A stretch of 38,229 bases of DNA from NCBI RefSeq assembly GCF_012911025.1, contig NZ_WUEI01000040.1:1-38229 (forward strand), written 5' to 3'. The first letter of the stretch is position 1. Each line of letters opens with the position of its first letter. The DNA comes from Azoarcus sp. TTM-91. GTDB lineage: Bacteria > Pseudomonadota > Gammaproteobacteria > Burkholderiales > Rhodocyclaceae. Positions 1 to 8,669 of the stretch are shown in pieces. A program made the position numbers and the translations under genes. A model generated the notes under the pieces. It was not told where the DNA came from. It ran no database searches and saw only the letters and a list, made by a program, of their open reading frames with translations.

Positions 1-942
1 CCCGAGGAAACTCCGCCGGCGGCCGAGGATCCGCCTGCGCCCGCAGTGACCGAGGAATCGCCAACACCCGCCGCAGAAGAAGACCCGCCCGACACGCAGA
101 CGGCGACGACCGCGCCGGCGACCCCGGAGGCCACTTTGCCTGCGCCTCCCGCGGCCGACGGCGCCGATGACGACAGTGCCTGGCAGATTCCCGCGTTGCT
201 GGTGGCGCTTGCGATCCTGCTTGTCCTGCTGTTCCTGAGGCAGCGGGAAAAACGGCTCGAGGTCTTCCCGGCCACGACCAAGGCGGCCTTCTCCGAAGTG
301 CCTCCCAGCTTGCCTCCGGAGGCACCCGCCACCGAACTCGCGCCCGCCCCCCAGCCGCTGACCCACATCTCCGGCGTTGCCCCGCTGGACTGGGACGGCA
401 GCCCGGTCTCGCAGGCAGAGCGCAGAGCGGTTGCCCCGCTGGAGCCGGAAGACGAAAACGTGGAAGAGCATGACTCCGCAATCGAGCTGGCGGAGATCAT
501 GATGAGTTTTGGCCGGGTGCATGGCGCCGCGGAAACACTGGCCGAATTCATCCGCAGCAACCCTAAGCAGGCGGTAACGCCGTGGCTGAAACTGCTGGAG
601 GTCTACCGGGCAGCGGGGCTGCGCTCCGAGTTCGATGGCCTGGCCCGGCAGCTGAACAAGACCTTCAACGTGAAAGCCGTCACCTGGGACAACTTCGACC
701 AGGCACGCCGCGCTACCGCAACGCTTGAGCAGATGCCCCACATCATCAGCGCGCTCCAGGCCACCTGGGGCACCCGTGAGGCCCAGGCCTATCTGCAGAC
801 CTTGCTGCGCGATAATCGCGACGGCACCCGGGAGGGCTTCCCACTCAATGTCATCGACGACATCCTGACGCTCGCAGCTATTCTCGAAATGGAACTGGGG
901 CCCTACCGCCCGACCCCGGAGGAGACGGACGCCGCAGCCTGA
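1..942 (+). CDS. FimV-like membrane protein, C-terminal part (5' end outside window)
   Basis: The reading frame is open from the first base, so the gene begins upstream of the window; the GTG at 46 is only the first possible start inside it. The visible part opens with a Pro/Ala/Glu/Thr-rich linker of about 60 residues. One membrane segment follows (about 20 hydrophobic residues encoded near 184-243), then a basic stop-transfer stretch (RQREKR). A second acidic/proline linker leads to a helical C-terminal domain from about 475 on. That domain starts with an AEIMMSFGR..GAAETL pattern and an LKLLEVY motif, as in the TPR-like cytoplasmic repeats of FimV, the polar/type IV pilus-associated protein. 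It ends convergently with the NIF3-family gene. The FimV assignment rests on domain layout and the TPR-like motif, so it could be another TPR membrane protein. Confidence 0.6.
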   Translation, partial: PEETPPAAEDPPAPAVTEESPTPAAEEDPPDTQTATTAPATPEATLPAPPAADGADDDSAWQIPALLVALAILLVLLFLRQREKRLEVFPATTKAAFSEVPPSLPPEAPATELAPAPQPLTHISGVAPLDWDGSPVSQAERRAVAPLEPEDENVEEHDSAIELAEIMMSFGRVHGAAETLAEFIRSNPKQAVTPWLKLLEVYRAAGLRSEFDGLARQLNKTFNVKAVTWDNFDQARRATATLEQMPHIISALQATWGTREAQAYLQTLLRDNRDGTREGFPLNVIDDILTLAAILEMELGPYRPTPEETDAAA

Positions 943-952
943 GCAGCTTTAC

Positions 953-968
953 CCCCGCTCAGGCGGGG
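953..968. terminator. Short GC hairpin between convergent genes
   Basis: A 6-bp stem, CCCCGC/GCGGGG, with a TCAG loop lies just after the FimV-like stop and overlaps the last codons of the convergent NIF3 gene. The plus strand continues with TTGTC, so there is no real U-tract. The position between converging genes suggests a bidirectional terminator. Confidence 0.4.
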
Positions 969-1714
969 TTGTCGATATCGCAGAACACCGCCTCCAGCCC
1001 CAGCGTGCTCTTCATGTACTCCGCCATCGCCCTTGCACCGTAACGCTCAGTGGCATGATGGCCGGCTGCGATGTAAGGCACCCCGGCCTCACGCGCCAGG
1101 TGGGTCGTCTGCTCCGACAGCTCACCGGAAATGTACACATCCGCCCCGGCGGCAATAGCCTGCTCGAAGTAACCTTGCGCCCCGCCGGTACACCACGCCA
1201 CCTTGCGCACCGGCCGCGCTTCCGGACCGACCAGCAGCGGGTCTCTGCCCAGCCGTGCGGCAATCGAGCGCGCCAGTTGGCCTGCGGTTTCCTCCCCGGC
1301 AGCAACCGCGGGACGTCCAAGCCATCCCAGATCCTGGTCAGCGAAGCGGGATTCGGCGTGCCAGCCCATCAGCTTGCCGAGTTGAGCGTTATTACCCAGC
1401 TCCGGATGCAGATCCAGCGGCAGATGATAGGCAAACAAGCTGATGTCGTGCTTCAGCAGCGCTGCCAGCCTGCGCTTGCGAATGCCGGTGATCCGGCCAT
1501 CTTCGCCCCGCCAGAAGTAGCCATGATGGACGAAGATTGCGTCATAGCCCTGGGCCACAGCTTCGTCCACCAATGCCTGGCTGGCGGTTACCCCGCACAG
1601 CACCCGCAGCACCCGGGCGCGTCCTTCCACTTGCAAACCGTTTGGGCAATAATCGCGAAGCCGCGGAACTTCCAGCAGTTCATCCAAGTGAGTTTGCAGC
1701 TCGATGAGTTGCAT
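959..1714 (-). CDS. NIF3-like dinuclear metal centre protein (YbgI family)
   Basis: 251 residues, the size of the short NIF3/YbgI family. Family marks are DYCPNGLQVEG (about 21-31), the metal-ligand motif VHHGYFW with His63/His64, AYHLPLD with His97 and Asp101, the ISGELSEQTTH segment and a late GHHATERYG motif. These residues hold a two-metal site in a ring-shaped hexamer. The biochemical role is uncertain; a hydrolase or cofactor-related function has been proposed for the family. An in-frame start lies 7 codons upstream at 1735, but the ATG at 1714 gives the family's normal N-terminus and has a purine-rich GAGAGAGGGGA ribosome site at a suitable distance. It is transcribed divergently from the DegS-like protease across 74 bases. 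Confidence 0.9.
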   Translation of the reverse strand: MQLIELQTHLDELLEVPRLRDYCPNGLQVEGRARVLRVLCGVTASQALVDEAVAQGYDAIFVHHGYFWRGEDGRITGIRKRRLAALLKHDISLFAYHLPLDLHPELGNNAQLGKLMGWHAESRFADQDLGWLGRPAVAAGEETAGQLARSIAARLGRDPLLVGPEARPVRKVAWCTGGAQGYFEQAIAAGADVYISGELSEQTTHLAREAGVPYIAAGHHATERYGARAMAEYMKSTLGLEAVFCDIDNPA

Positions 1715-1788
1715 GCGATCCCCTCTCTCTTCCACCTACCAACTCCGGCAAGCGCCGCTCCGGCCACTTGCCTAGACCGGGCAACATT

Positions 1789-2964
1789 ATGCGCCGCCTG
1801 TGGCTGATCTTCGCCCAGGCCGTGACAATCAGCGTCGCGGCCCTGTTCGTTCTGAATACGCTCAAGCCTGAATGGCTGCGCGAAGCAGCCCCCGCCTCGG
1901 TGGTCGCCATCCTGCAGGCGCCGGAAGAGAATGGCGGCGACGCCGCCGCTGCACCCGGTTCTTACGCAAGCGCAGCACAGCGCTCCATGCCGGCAGTCGT
2001 CCACGTCTATACCAGCAAGGCCATCCAGAACCCGCGCCATCCGCTGCTGGACGACCCCATCTTTCGCCATTTCTTCGGCGACCGCCAAGGCAATGGCAAC
2101 AATGACAGCCAACGCAGCGCGGGTCTCGGCTCAGGCGTCATCGTCAGTCCGGACGGCTTCATCCTTACCAACAATCACGTCATCGACGCCGCAGATGAAA
2201 TCGAGGTGGCACTGAACGATGGGCGCAAATTCCCCGCTCGCATGGTGGGCAAGGACCCCGAAACCGACCTCGCCGTACTGCGCATCCAGGCGGAAGCCCA
2301 GTTGCCGGCCATCACCTTCGCGAGTGCCGAGGGTCTGAAGGTGGGCGACGTGGTGCTGGCCATAGGCAACCCCTTCGGCGTCGGCCAGACGGTCACGATG
2401 GGCATCGTTTCGGCCTTGGGACGCACCCATCTCGGCATCAACACCTTCGAGAATTACATTCAGACCGACGCGGCCATCAACCCTGGCAATTCCGGTGGTG
2501 CGCTAGTAGATGCCCGCGGCAACCTGGTGGGCATCAACACCGCGATCTATTCCCGCTCCGGCGGCTCGCTGGGTATTGGTTTCGCCATCCCGGTCTCCCT
2601 GGCGCGAAACGTACTGGAGCAGATTGTCACAACCGGAATGGTCACCCGCGGCTGGGTAGGCGTGGAGATCCAGGAGATCACCCCGGATATGGCGGAGAGC
2701 TTCGGCCTGGGTAGCACAGAGGGGACGTTGATCGCGGGGGTGTTGCGCGGCAGCCCGGCAGAAAAGGCGGGGATCAAGCCGGGGGACGTACTGGTCGCGG
2801 TGGATGAGAAGACCGTGGCCGACCCCAAGAGCATGCTCGAACTTGTCGCCGCACTGCCACCCGGACACAGCGCACGCTTCCGCATCCGCCGCCAGAACAA
2901 CGAACTGGACCTGCAGGTGGAGGTCGGCCGCCGGCCTCCACCTCAGCAATTGAGCAACAAATGA
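1789..2964 (+). CDS. DegS/AlgW-type trypsin-like serine protease with one PDZ domain
   Basis: 391 residues from the ATG at 1789; a TTG 7 codons upstream would only add an atypical N-terminus. An uncleaved-looking membrane anchor (about 4-23) is followed by a trypsin-like domain. The catalytic triad is visible: His130 in LTNNHVID, Asp160 in DPETDLAVLRI and Ser235 in NPGNSGGAL. A single PDZ domain starts near RGWVGVEIQEIT (about 288-380). The membrane anchor with one PDZ is the DegS/AlgW layout, a periplasmic site-1 protease that senses misfolded outer-membrane proteins and cuts a RseA/MucA-type anti-sigma factor. The substrate in this organism is inferred. No strong ribosome site is visible before the start. 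It ends 27 bases from the convergent tatC stop. Confidence 0.9.
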   Translation: MRRLWLIFAQAVTISVAALFVLNTLKPEWLREAAPASVVAILQAPEENGGDAAAAPGSYASAAQRSMPAVVHVYTSKAIQNPRHPLLDDPIFRHFFGDRQGNGNNDSQRSAGLGSGVIVSPDGFILTNNHVIDAADEIEVALNDGRKFPARMVGKDPETDLAVLRIQAEAQLPAITFASAEGLKVGDVVLAIGNPFGVGQTVTMGIVSALGRTHLGINTFENYIQTDAAINPGNSGGALVDARGNLVGINTAIYSRSGGSLGIGFAIPVSLARNVLEQIVTTGMVTRGWVGVEIQEITPDMAESFGLGSTEGTLIAGVLRGSPAEKAGIKPGDVLVAVDEKTVADPKSMLELVAALPPGHSARFRIRRQNNELDLQVEVGRRPPPQQLSNK

Positions 2965-2991
2965 GGCGTCGGGACGGGAGCAGGAAAGGCC

Positions 2992-3798
2992 TCAGCCCTG
3001 CTTGCCCCTCCCCTCTTCCGCCTCGATTCGGTCCAGTTCCTTGTCCATCGCAGCAGTCGTCGCCACTGCCGTGCCCATGCCCGGCTTCTTCTCGCCGAAC
3101 CGCGCCAGGAGAATGCCCAGTTCGTACAAGAGGCACATCGGCACCGCCAGCATGAACTGCGATACCACATCCGGCGGGGTGACGATGGCGGCGATCACGA
3201 AGGCCCCGACGATCACATAAGGCCGCACTTCCTTCAGCTTGCTGATTTCCACCAGTCCAGCCTTGACCAGCAGGATGACGGCAACCGGCACTTCAAAAGT
3301 GATGCCAAAGGCGAGGAACATGGACATCACGAAGGAAAGGTACTGCTCGATGTCCGGCGCAGGGACGATGCTCTTGGGCGCGAACTCGGCAATGAACTTG
3401 AAGACGGTGCCGAACACGAAGAAGTAGCAGAACGCCATCCCCATCAGAAACAGCACCGTACTGCCGAGCACCAGCGGAATCGCCAGCCGCCGCTCGTGGG
3501 CGTACAAGCCCGGAGCGATAAAGGCCCAAGCCTGATAGAGCACGACGGGCAGCGCGATCACGAAAGCCACCAGCATGGTCACCTTCACCGGCACGAAGAA
3601 GGGCGTGACCACGCCAGTCGCAATCATGTGCGTCCCCTCGGGCAAGGTCCGCATCATCGGCATCGCAAGGAGGTCGTAGATCGTACCGGCCCAGGGCATC
3701 AGGCAAACGAATACAACGACGATGGCGATGATTGCCCGCAGCAGGCGATCACGCAGTTCTACCAAGTGGGCGATGAAAGTCTCGTGCTGCTCGCTCAT
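2992..3798 (-). CDS. tatC: Sec-independent (twin-arginine) translocase subunit TatC
   Basis: 268 residues, close to the family norm. The cytoplasmic N-terminus carries [12 protein letters not shown], the conserved TatC segment that contacts the twin-arginine signal peptide. Six membrane helices follow, with typical blocks such as [20 protein letters not shown] and FGITFEVPV, and then a charged C-terminal tail. TatC is the receptor of the Tat pathway, which exports folded, often cofactor-bearing proteins. The start codon overlaps the tatB stop by four bases (ATGA), so the two are translationally coupled. It is the last gene of the minus-strand run that begins at hisB, an arrangement common in Betaproteobacteria. 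Confidence 0.97.
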   Translation of the reverse strand: MSEQHETFIAHLVELRDRLLRAIIAIVVVFVCLMPWAGTIYDLLAMPMMRTLPEGTHMIATGVVTPFFVPVKVTMLVAFVIALPVVLYQAWAFIAPGLYAHERRLAIPLVLGSTVLFLMGMAFCYFFVFGTVFKFIAEFAPKSIVPAPDIEQYLSFVMSMFLAFGITFEVPVAVILLVKAGLVEISKLKEVRPYVIVGAFVIAAIVTPPDVVSQFMLAVPMCLLYELGILLARFGEKKPGMGTAVATTAAMDKELDRIEAEEGRGKQG

Positions 3799-4265
3799 GC
3801 CTTGTCCGCAATCTTGGGCGTTTCGCTGGCCGACAAGGCCGCAGGCACCTTGGCCTGATCGTTTCCAAGGCCAAGCTCGAGCTGAGGGCTGGGCTCGACC
3901 GGCACGGCCGCAGCCTCCTCAACCGGCACTGCAGCCACTTCTTCCCCTGCCTGGGCAGCGGCCTCCGGCAGGGCGGCACGCACCTCTTCTGCCGCCTGAT
4001 GCACCTCAGCCTCCACTTTCGCCATCTGGGAACGCATGGAGCTTTCCAGATCGCTGGCCTGTTGCTGCACCTGCTGCTGCAGCTTCTTCAATTCCTCGAG
4101 CTGCATTTCGCGCTGGATATCCGACTTCACGTCCGAAACGTAGCGCTGCAGCCGCCCCAGCAGGTGCCCCGCCGTGCGTGCCACCTTGGGCAGGCGCTCG
4201 GGCCCGATGACGATCAGCGCCACCACCCCGATGACGAGCAGCTCCGAAAAACCAAAATCGAACAT
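3795..4265 (-). CDS. tatB: Sec-independent translocase subunit TatB
   Basis: 156 residues. It opens with [26 protein letters not shown], the TatB signature: a short periplasmic end, one membrane helix and a GPERLP hinge, followed by a long amphipathic helix ([13 protein letters not shown]...). The rest is a charged, Gln/Glu-rich coiled region and an Ala/Pro/Val/Glu-rich tail with a loose AAVPVEE-like duplication near 120-135. TatB partners TatC in the signal-peptide receptor complex. It overlaps tatC by ATGA and is separated from tatA by 71 bases that hold a hairpin, so its level may differ from that of tatA. Confidence 0.96.
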   Translation of the reverse strand: MFDFGFSELLVIGVVALIVIGPERLPKVARTAGHLLGRLQRYVSDVKSDIQREMQLEELKKLQQQVQQQASDLESSMRSQMAKVEAEVHQAAEEVRAALPEAAAQAGEEVAAVPVEEAAAVPVEPSPQLELGLGNDQAKVPAALSASETPKIADKA

Positions 4266-4290
4266 GATTTCAGGTCCGCTGCGAAAACGA

Positions 4291-4314
4291 AGGGGCGCTC
4301 CTGTGGGCGCCCCT
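4291..4314 (-). terminator. Hairpin between tatA and tatB, possible attenuator
   Basis: An 8-bp perfect stem (AGGGGCGC/GCGCCCCT) with an 8-base loop lies between the tatA stop and the tatB start. Read on the minus strand it is followed by TCGTTTTCGC, a weak T-rich tract. This could be a partial terminator or mRNA-stabilising hairpin that gives more TatA than TatB/TatC, in line with the known excess of TatA. The function is inferred. Confidence 0.5.
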
Positions 4315-4336
4315 CGCCTCGCGGGTTACGCGTAGA

Positions 4337-4573
4337 TCAGGAATGGGTCTTCTCGACCTTTTCCCGCGCCTCGCCATCGATGGTCTGGCCATGGCCGGCA
4401 ATCTTCTGCTGGGATGCGGCATCGGCAGCGCCGTCAGCCTCCTTCATCCCGTCCTTGAAACCCTTGACCGCACCACCGAGGTCCTGCCCGATGTTGCGCA
4501 ACTTCTTCGTGCCAAAGACCAGCAACACGATGACCAGCACGATCAGCCAGTGCCAGATGCTCAATGAACCCAT
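4337..4573 (-). CDS. tatA: Sec-independent translocase subunit TatA
   Basis: 78 residues, the usual TatA size. It opens with [21 protein letters not shown], a single membrane helix, then the [14 protein letters not shown] hinge and amphipathic helix and a short acidic/polar tail. FGTKKL is the TatA-type motif, against GPERLP in TatB. TatA oligomers form the translocation site recruited by TatBC. It lies 10 bases after the HIT-family gene and 71 bases before tatB, with a hairpin in the latter gap. Confidence 0.97.
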   Translation of the reverse strand: MGSLSIWHWLIVLVIVLLVFGTKKLRNIGQDLGGAVKGFKDGMKEADGAADAASQQKIAGHGQTIDGEAREKVEKTHS

Positions 4574-4583
4574 ACTGCTCTCC

Positions 4584-4931
4584 TTAACGCTTCAGCATGG
4601 GCGGCAGGGGGTCCGGCCCGCCCAACACGTGAACATGAAGATGATACACCTCCTGCAAACCGACCCGCCCGGTGTTCACGATGGTTCTGAACCCATCCGC
4701 ACAGCCTTGTTCCCGGGCCAACCGGCCCGCAACCACCATCGCACGTCCCATGGCGGCTTCGTGCTCTGCGGTCAGTTCGGCCATCGAGGGAATATGGGCC
4801 TTGGGGATGACGAGGATATGAACGGGGGCTTGAGGCTGGATGTCATGAAATGCGAGGACATGCTCGTCCTCGAAAATTTTCCGCGCGGGGATCTCACCGG
4901 CAGCGATGCGGCAGAAGATGCATCCGCTCAT
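4584..4931 (-). CDS. HIT-family (HINT-type) nucleotide-binding hydrolase
   Basis: 115 residues. It begins [16 protein letters not shown] with the Cys4/Cys7 pair seen in many HINT proteins, and carries the histidine triad His97-x-His99-x-His101 in [14 protein letters not shown] proteins hydrolyse nucleoside phosphoramidates and related AMP-lysine or AMP adducts; the physiological substrate is not known. It sits 9 bases after hisE in the same transcription unit, a position that is conserved in many Betaproteobacteria but has no clear link to histidine synthesis. Confidence 0.94.
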   Translation of the reverse strand: MSGCIFCRIAAGEIPARKIFEDEHVLAFHDIQPQAPVHILVIPKAHIPSMAELTAEHEAAMGRAMVVAGRLAREQGCADGFRTIVNTGRVGLQEVYHLHVHVLGGPDPLPPMLKR

Positions 4932-4940
4932 CGCTGCCTC

Positions 4941-5264
4941 TCAACCCTTGCGCGACCGCTTCTCGTCGATGCCGGACACACCCTCACGGCGGCGAAACTC
5001 GGCCAACACGTCATCCACTGAAAGGCCGTAGTGCCCCAGCAGCACCAAGGAATGGAACCAGAGGTCGGTGACCTCGCGAACGATATGCAGACGCTCGCCG
5101 TCCTTGGCCGCCATGATGGTCTCGGCCGCCTCTTCGGCCACCTTCTTGCAGATCGCGTCAGTACCCTTGGCGTAGAGGCTGGAGACGTAAGAAGATTCGG
5201 GAGAGGCGCCCTTGCGCTCCGCGATGGTGGCTGCCACCCGGTGCAGCACTTCGATATCGATCAT
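4941..5264 (-). CDS. hisE: Phosphoribosyl-ATP pyrophosphatase HisE
   Basis: 107 residues from the ATG at 5264; longer in-frame starts run back into hisI and give a non-family N-terminus. HisE removes pyrophosphate from phosphoribosyl-ATP, the second step of histidine synthesis. The MazG-like all-alpha fold is marked by [16 protein letters not shown] (Glu44, Glu45 and Glu48, metal-binding EExxE) and [13 protein letters not shown]. The start overlaps the hisI stop by ATGA. HisE and HisI are separate proteins here, not fused as HisIE in enterobacteria. Confidence 0.96.
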   Translation of the reverse strand: MIDIEVLHRVAATIAERKGASPESSYVSSLYAKGTDAICKKVAEEAAETIMAAKDGERLHIVREVTDLWFHSLVLLGHYGLSVDDVLAEFRRREGVSGIDEKRSRKG

Positions 5265-5656
5265 TTGTAGATATCCTTCGGGTCCTTGAGAACCGGCTCG
5301 ACTGCCTCCCAACGGCCATCCGCGAGATAACGCTGAAAGAAGCAGCTGTGCCGCCCGGTGTGGCACGCAATGCCGCCCACCTGCTCGACCTTGAGCAGCA
5401 CGACATCGTTGTCGCAATCGACCCTGATATCCAGGACCTTCTGCACGTGGCCGGACTCCTCGCCCTTGTGCCACAGCTTGCGCCGCGAGCGCGACCAATA
5501 CACCGCCTCACGCAGTTCTGCCGTACGCTGCAGGGCCTCGCGGTTCATCCAGGCAAACATCAGCACGTCGCCGCTTGAGGCTTCCTGCACGATAACCGGC
5601 ACCAGCCCGTTCTCGTCCCACTTGACCTCATTCAACCACTTGGTACTCGCACTCAC
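5261..5656 (-). CDS. hisI: Phosphoribosyl-AMP cyclohydrolase HisI
   Basis: 131 residues, the stand-alone cyclohydrolase size. It opens the purine ring of phosphoribosyl-AMP (third step). Visible family motifs are [30 protein letters not shown] and [29 protein letters not shown]; the Asp pair and the Cys residues of the last motif bind magnesium and zinc. It overlaps hisE and hisF by four bases at either end, so hisF-I-E are tightly coupled. Confidence 0.97.
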   Translation of the reverse strand: MSASTKWLNEVKWDENGLVPVIVQEASSGDVLMFAWMNREALQRTAELREAVYWSRSRRKLWHKGEESGHVQKVLDIRVDCDNDVVLLKVEQVGGIACHTGRHSCFFQRYLADGRWEAVEPVLKDPKDIYK

Positions 5657-6411
5657 AGCCTGACCTCGATTCCCCGCTCACGCATCAACTCTTTGGCTTC
5701 CCGCACCGTGTGCTGGCCGAAATGGAAGATGCTGGCGGCAAGCACCGCATCCGCACGCCCCTGGGAAACGCCTTCGGCCAAATGCTCAAGCGAACCCACG
5801 CCGCCGCTGGCGATTACCGGGATCGCAACCGCATCGGCGATCGCCCGGGTAAGCCCAAGGTCGAAACCCGCCTTGGTGCCGTCCCTGTCCATGCTGGTCA
5901 ACAGGATTTCGCCGGCGCCGAGACTGGCGACGCGCTGCGCCCACTCGACCGCATCCAGCCCAGTGTTGTTGCGGCCGCCATGAGTGAACACTTGCCACTT
6001 GCCCGGCGCGGTCTGCTTGGCGTCGATGGCGACCACGATGCACTGGCTGCCCACCTTGTCGCTGGCCTCCTGCACCACCTGCGGATTGTTCACCGCCGCG
6101 GTGTTGATGCTGACCTTGTCCGCACCGGCATTCAGCAAGCGGCGTACATCTTCCACCGTGCGCACGCCACCGCCCACCGTCAGCGGAATGAAGACCTGGT
6201 CGGCGACCTGCTCGACGACGTGCAGGATGATGTTCCTGTCGTCGGAGCTGGCGGTGATGTCAAGGAAGGTGATTTCGTCTGCGCCTTGCTCGTCGTACCG
6301 CCGGGCGACCTCCACCGGATCGCCGGCGTCACGCAGTTCCAGGAAGTTGACGCCCTTCACCACGCGCCCCGCATTCACATCGAGGCAAGGGATGATGCGC
6401 TTGGCGAGCAT
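5653..6411 (-). CDS. hisF: Imidazole glycerol phosphate synthase cyclase subunit HisF
   Basis: 252 residues from the ATG at 6411, which gives the invariant HisF N-terminus [12 protein letters not shown]; the frame stays open for 40 more codons upstream inside hisA, and that part is not coding. It is a (beta/alpha)8 barrel with the catalytic Asp in PCLDV and the second Asp in SMDRDGT, plus phosphate-binding loops VGGGVR and ASGGVG. HisF uses ammonia from HisH to close the imidazole ring, giving IGP and AICAR. The start overlaps the hisA stop by one base (TGATG). Confidence 0.97.
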   Translation of the reverse strand: MLAKRIIPCLDVNAGRVVKGVNFLELRDAGDPVEVARRYDEQGADEITFLDITASSDDRNIILHVVEQVADQVFIPLTVGGGVRTVEDVRRLLNAGADKVSINTAAVNNPQVVQEASDKVGSQCIVVAIDAKQTAPGKWQVFTHGGRNNTGLDAVEWAQRVASLGAGEILLTSMDRDGTKAGFDLGLTRAIADAVAIPVIASGGVGSLEHLAEGVSQGRADAVLAASIFHFGQHTVREAKELMRERGIEVRL

Positions 6412-7160
6412 CAGGAAGCGGCGCCGTTGAGTTCGTCGGCGCGCGCCTGACCTGCGGCAAAATCCAGGGTGCCCTCGTAGATCGCACGGCCGGTGATGGC
6501 CCCCATCACGCCTTCCGCCTCCACCGCACACAGCGCGTCGATGTCGGTCACCGAAGCGATGCCGCCGCTGGCAATCACCGGGATGCGCAGCGCCTGCGCC
6601 AGGCGCACGGTGGCCTCAATGTTCACGCCGGAGAGCATGCCGTCGCGGCCGATGTCGGTGTAGATCACGGCCTCGACACCGTAGTCCTCGAACTTCTTCG
6701 CCAGGTCGACCACGTCATGGCCGGTCATCTTGGACCAGCCATCCACGGCAACCTTGCCGTCCTTCGCATCCAGACCGACGATGATGTGACCTGGGAAGGC
6801 ACCGCAGGCATCGTGCAGGAACCCGGGGTTCTTCACCGCCGCGGTACCAATGATGACGTAGGTAATACCGTTGTCCAGGTAGCGCTCTATGGTGTCGAGA
6901 TCACGAATACCGCCACCGAGTTGCACCGGGATATCGTCGCCAACGACCTGCGTGATCGCACGAATGGCTGCTTCGTTCTTGGGCTTGCCGGCGAAGGCTC
7001 CGTTGAGGTCGACCAGATGCAGACGGCGCGCGCCTTGGTCCAGCCAGTGCTTCGCCATGGCGGCCGGGTCTTCGGAGAAGACCGTTGCACCGTCCATTTC
7101 GCCCTGCTTCAGGCGTACACAGTGACCGTCCTTCAAGTCGATGGCGGGAATCAGCAACAT
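6411..7160 (-). CDS. hisA: ProFAR isomerase HisA
   Basis: 249 residues. HisA isomerises ProFAR to PRFAR, just before the HisHF step. The barrel shares ancestry with HisF: catalytic Asp in IPAIDLKDG, the loop LGGGIRD, the second Asp in [10 protein letters not shown], and ASGGIAS as the late phosphate loop. It lies 45 bases downstream of hisH and overlaps hisF by one base. Confidence 0.97.
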   Translation of the reverse strand: MLLIPAIDLKDGHCVRLKQGEMDGATVFSEDPAAMAKHWLDQGARRLHLVDLNGAFAGKPKNEAAIRAITQVVGDDIPVQLGGGIRDLDTIERYLDNGITYVIIGTAAVKNPGFLHDACGAFPGHIIVGLDAKDGKVAVDGWSKMTGHDVVDLAKKFEDYGVEAVIYTDIGRDGMLSGVNIEATVRLAQALRIPVIASGGIASVTDIDALCAVEAEGVMGAITGRAIYEGTLDFAAGQARADELNGAAS

Positions 7161-7205
7161 ACCTGGATGTGAAACTATAAGAATGAAGAAAGGAACCGGT
7201 TGCGC

Positions 7206-7847
7206 TCAGGGCGCCCAGCGTATGAAGTTGGAAAGCAGCTGCAAACCTGCTTGCGCACTCTTTTCCGGGTGAAACTGGACCGCGAAGATATTAGCCCGTG
7301 CTACCGCACTGGTAAAGCGCAGGCCATAGTCGGTTTCGGCAGCCGTCACAGCCCCCTCCGCCGGCGACACGAAGTAGCTATGAACGAAGTAGAAGCGCTC
7401 GCCATCGGGAATTCCTTCCCACATCGGGTGCTGCACCTTCCGCTGCCAGACTTCGTTCCAACCCATGTGCGGCACCTTCAGGCGGGCACCGTCGGCCAGC
7501 GCCATGCGCGCCTCGGGGAAGCGCACCACCTTGCCAGCCAGCACGCCCAGCCCGGGCACGTCACCTTCCTCGCTGTGCTCGAAAAGCATCTGCTGGCCGA
7601 TACAGATACCAAGGAAGGGTTTGCTTGCCGCCGCTTGCAGCACCGCCGGGCGCAGGCCACGCAGATCAAGCTCGCGCATGCAGTCCGGCATCGCTCCCTG
7701 ACCAGGAAAGACGACACGTTCGGCGGCTGCGACTACTCCGGGATCGGAGGTCACCACCACCTCCCTCTCCGGGGCGACATGTTCGATTGCCTTGGCGACC
7801 GAGCGCAGATTGCCCATGCCGTAATCGATGATGGCCACGCTGGTCAT
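7206..7847 (-). CDS. hisH: Imidazole glycerol phosphate synthase glutaminase subunit HisH
   Basis: 213 residues, a class I glutamine amidotransferase that supplies ammonia to HisF. The nucleophile is Cys82 in FLGICIGQQ, and the His193/Glu195 pair is in QFHPEKS. The N-terminal IIDYGMGNLRS and the PGQGAMPDCM oxyanion-strand region are typical. It follows hisB by 53 bases and precedes hisA by 45 bases on the same strand. Confidence 0.97.
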   Translation of the reverse strand: MTSVAIIDYGMGNLRSVAKAIEHVAPEREVVVTSDPGVVAAAERVVFPGQGAMPDCMRELDLRGLRPAVLQAAASKPFLGICIGQQMLFEHSEEGDVPGLGVLAGKVVRFPEARMALADGARLKVPHMGWNEVWQRKVQHPMWEGIPDGERFYFVHSYFVSPAEGAVTAAETDYGLRFTSAVARANIFAVQFHPEKSAQAGLQLLSNFIRWAP

Positions 7848-7900
7848 CGCTGGAATCCGTCTGTCTGGAAGAAGAGGTGCGTCTGCTCAGCCCGCGCTGC

Positions 7901-8488
7901 TCAGAGCGCCCCCTTGGTAGAGGGAATGGCGCCGAGGGCGCGCTCGTCACGTTCGGCGGCCATGCGCAGCGCCCGCCCGAAGGCCTTGAAAATGGTTTCG
8001 CACTGGTGATGAGCGTTGTCGCCACGCAGGTTATCGATGTGCAGCGTGACGCCGGCGTGGTTCACGAAGCCCTGGAAAAACTCGCGCGCCAGATCCACAT
8101 CGAAATTGCCGATACGCGCACGGGTGTATTCGACAAAGTAGTGCAGCCCCGGGCGACCGGAAAAGTCGACGACGACCCTCGACAGCGCCTCATCCAGCGG
8201 CACGTAGGAATGACCATAGCGGCGGATGCCCTTCTTGTCGCCGAGGGCGCGAGCGAAGGCTTGCCCCATCGTGATGCCGACGTCCTCCACGGTATGGTGG
8301 TCATCGATATGCACATCGCCTTCCGCCTTCACGTCGAGATCGATGGCGCCATGACGGGCAATCTGATCCAGCATGTGGTCGAGGAAGGGCACCCCGGTGG
8401 CCAGCGTGGCCTTGCCGGTACCGTCGAGGTCGATCCGGACGGAGATCCGGGTTTCCAGGGTGTCGCGCTTTACGTCTGCTTGCCGCAT
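7901..8488 (-). CDS. hisB: Imidazoleglycerol-phosphate dehydratase HisB
   Basis: 195 residues from the ATG at 8488, the length of the stand-alone dehydratase, with no histidinol-phosphatase domain attached. Metal-binding motifs are [23 protein letters not shown] and DNAHHQCET, with the [16 protein letters not shown] block near the start. An ATG four codons upstream (8500) is possible, and the frame stays open to 8671, but the family N-terminus [13 protein letters not shown] supports 8488. It is the first gene of the minus-strand hisB-H-A-F-I-E block. It needs its own promoter because the next upstream gene, hisC, runs the other way. Histidinol-phosphatase is not in the window. Confidence 0.95.
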   Translation of the reverse strand: MRQADVKRDTLETRISVRIDLDGTGKATLATGVPFLDHMLDQIARHGAIDLDVKAEGDVHIDDHHTVEDVGITMGQAFARALGDKKGIRRYGHSYVPLDEALSRVVVDFSGRPGLHYFVEYTRARIGNFDVDLAREFFQGFVNHAGVTLHIDNLRGDNAHHQCETIFKAFGRALRMAAERDERALGAIPSTKGAL

Positions 8489-8524
8489 GGCTTGAAACAT
8501 CACTACGGGTGGGAATCGGGGGTC

Positions 8525-8530
8525 ATGATA
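8525..8530 (-). promoter_or_regulatory. Candidate -10 element for hisB operon
   Basis: On the minus strand TATCAT (5 of 6 to TATAAT) lies about 37 bases before the hisB start, which would give a leader of roughly 30 bases. The -35 match is weak (a TTGCTG about 19 bases upstream). Support is mainly positional: hisB is the first gene of its strand here and must be transcribed from this gap or by read-through antisense to hisC. Confidence 0.35.
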
Positions 8531-8569
8531 ACATCGCCCGGCTCTGCAGCAGCAAAGCAAGCAGCAGGC

Positions 8570-8593
8570 AAAACCCGCCTCGGCGCGGGGTTT
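8570..8593 (-). terminator. Terminator-like hairpin between hisC and hisB, minus-strand polarity
   Basis: AAACCCGC and GCGGGGTTT arms (one bulged G) with a short loop. On the minus strand the stem ends in CGGGTTTT, like an intrinsic terminator. It would stop minus-strand transcripts that cross hisC antisense, for example read-through from hisGD. It lies upstream of the candidate hisB promoter. Confidence 0.45.
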
Positions 8594-8669
8594 CGCGCCT
8601 AGCCACGCCACCGCCGTCTGGCTTGGCGGCGCCTCCCGCCCCTCTCGCACTCGGACCCACCAAGCCACC

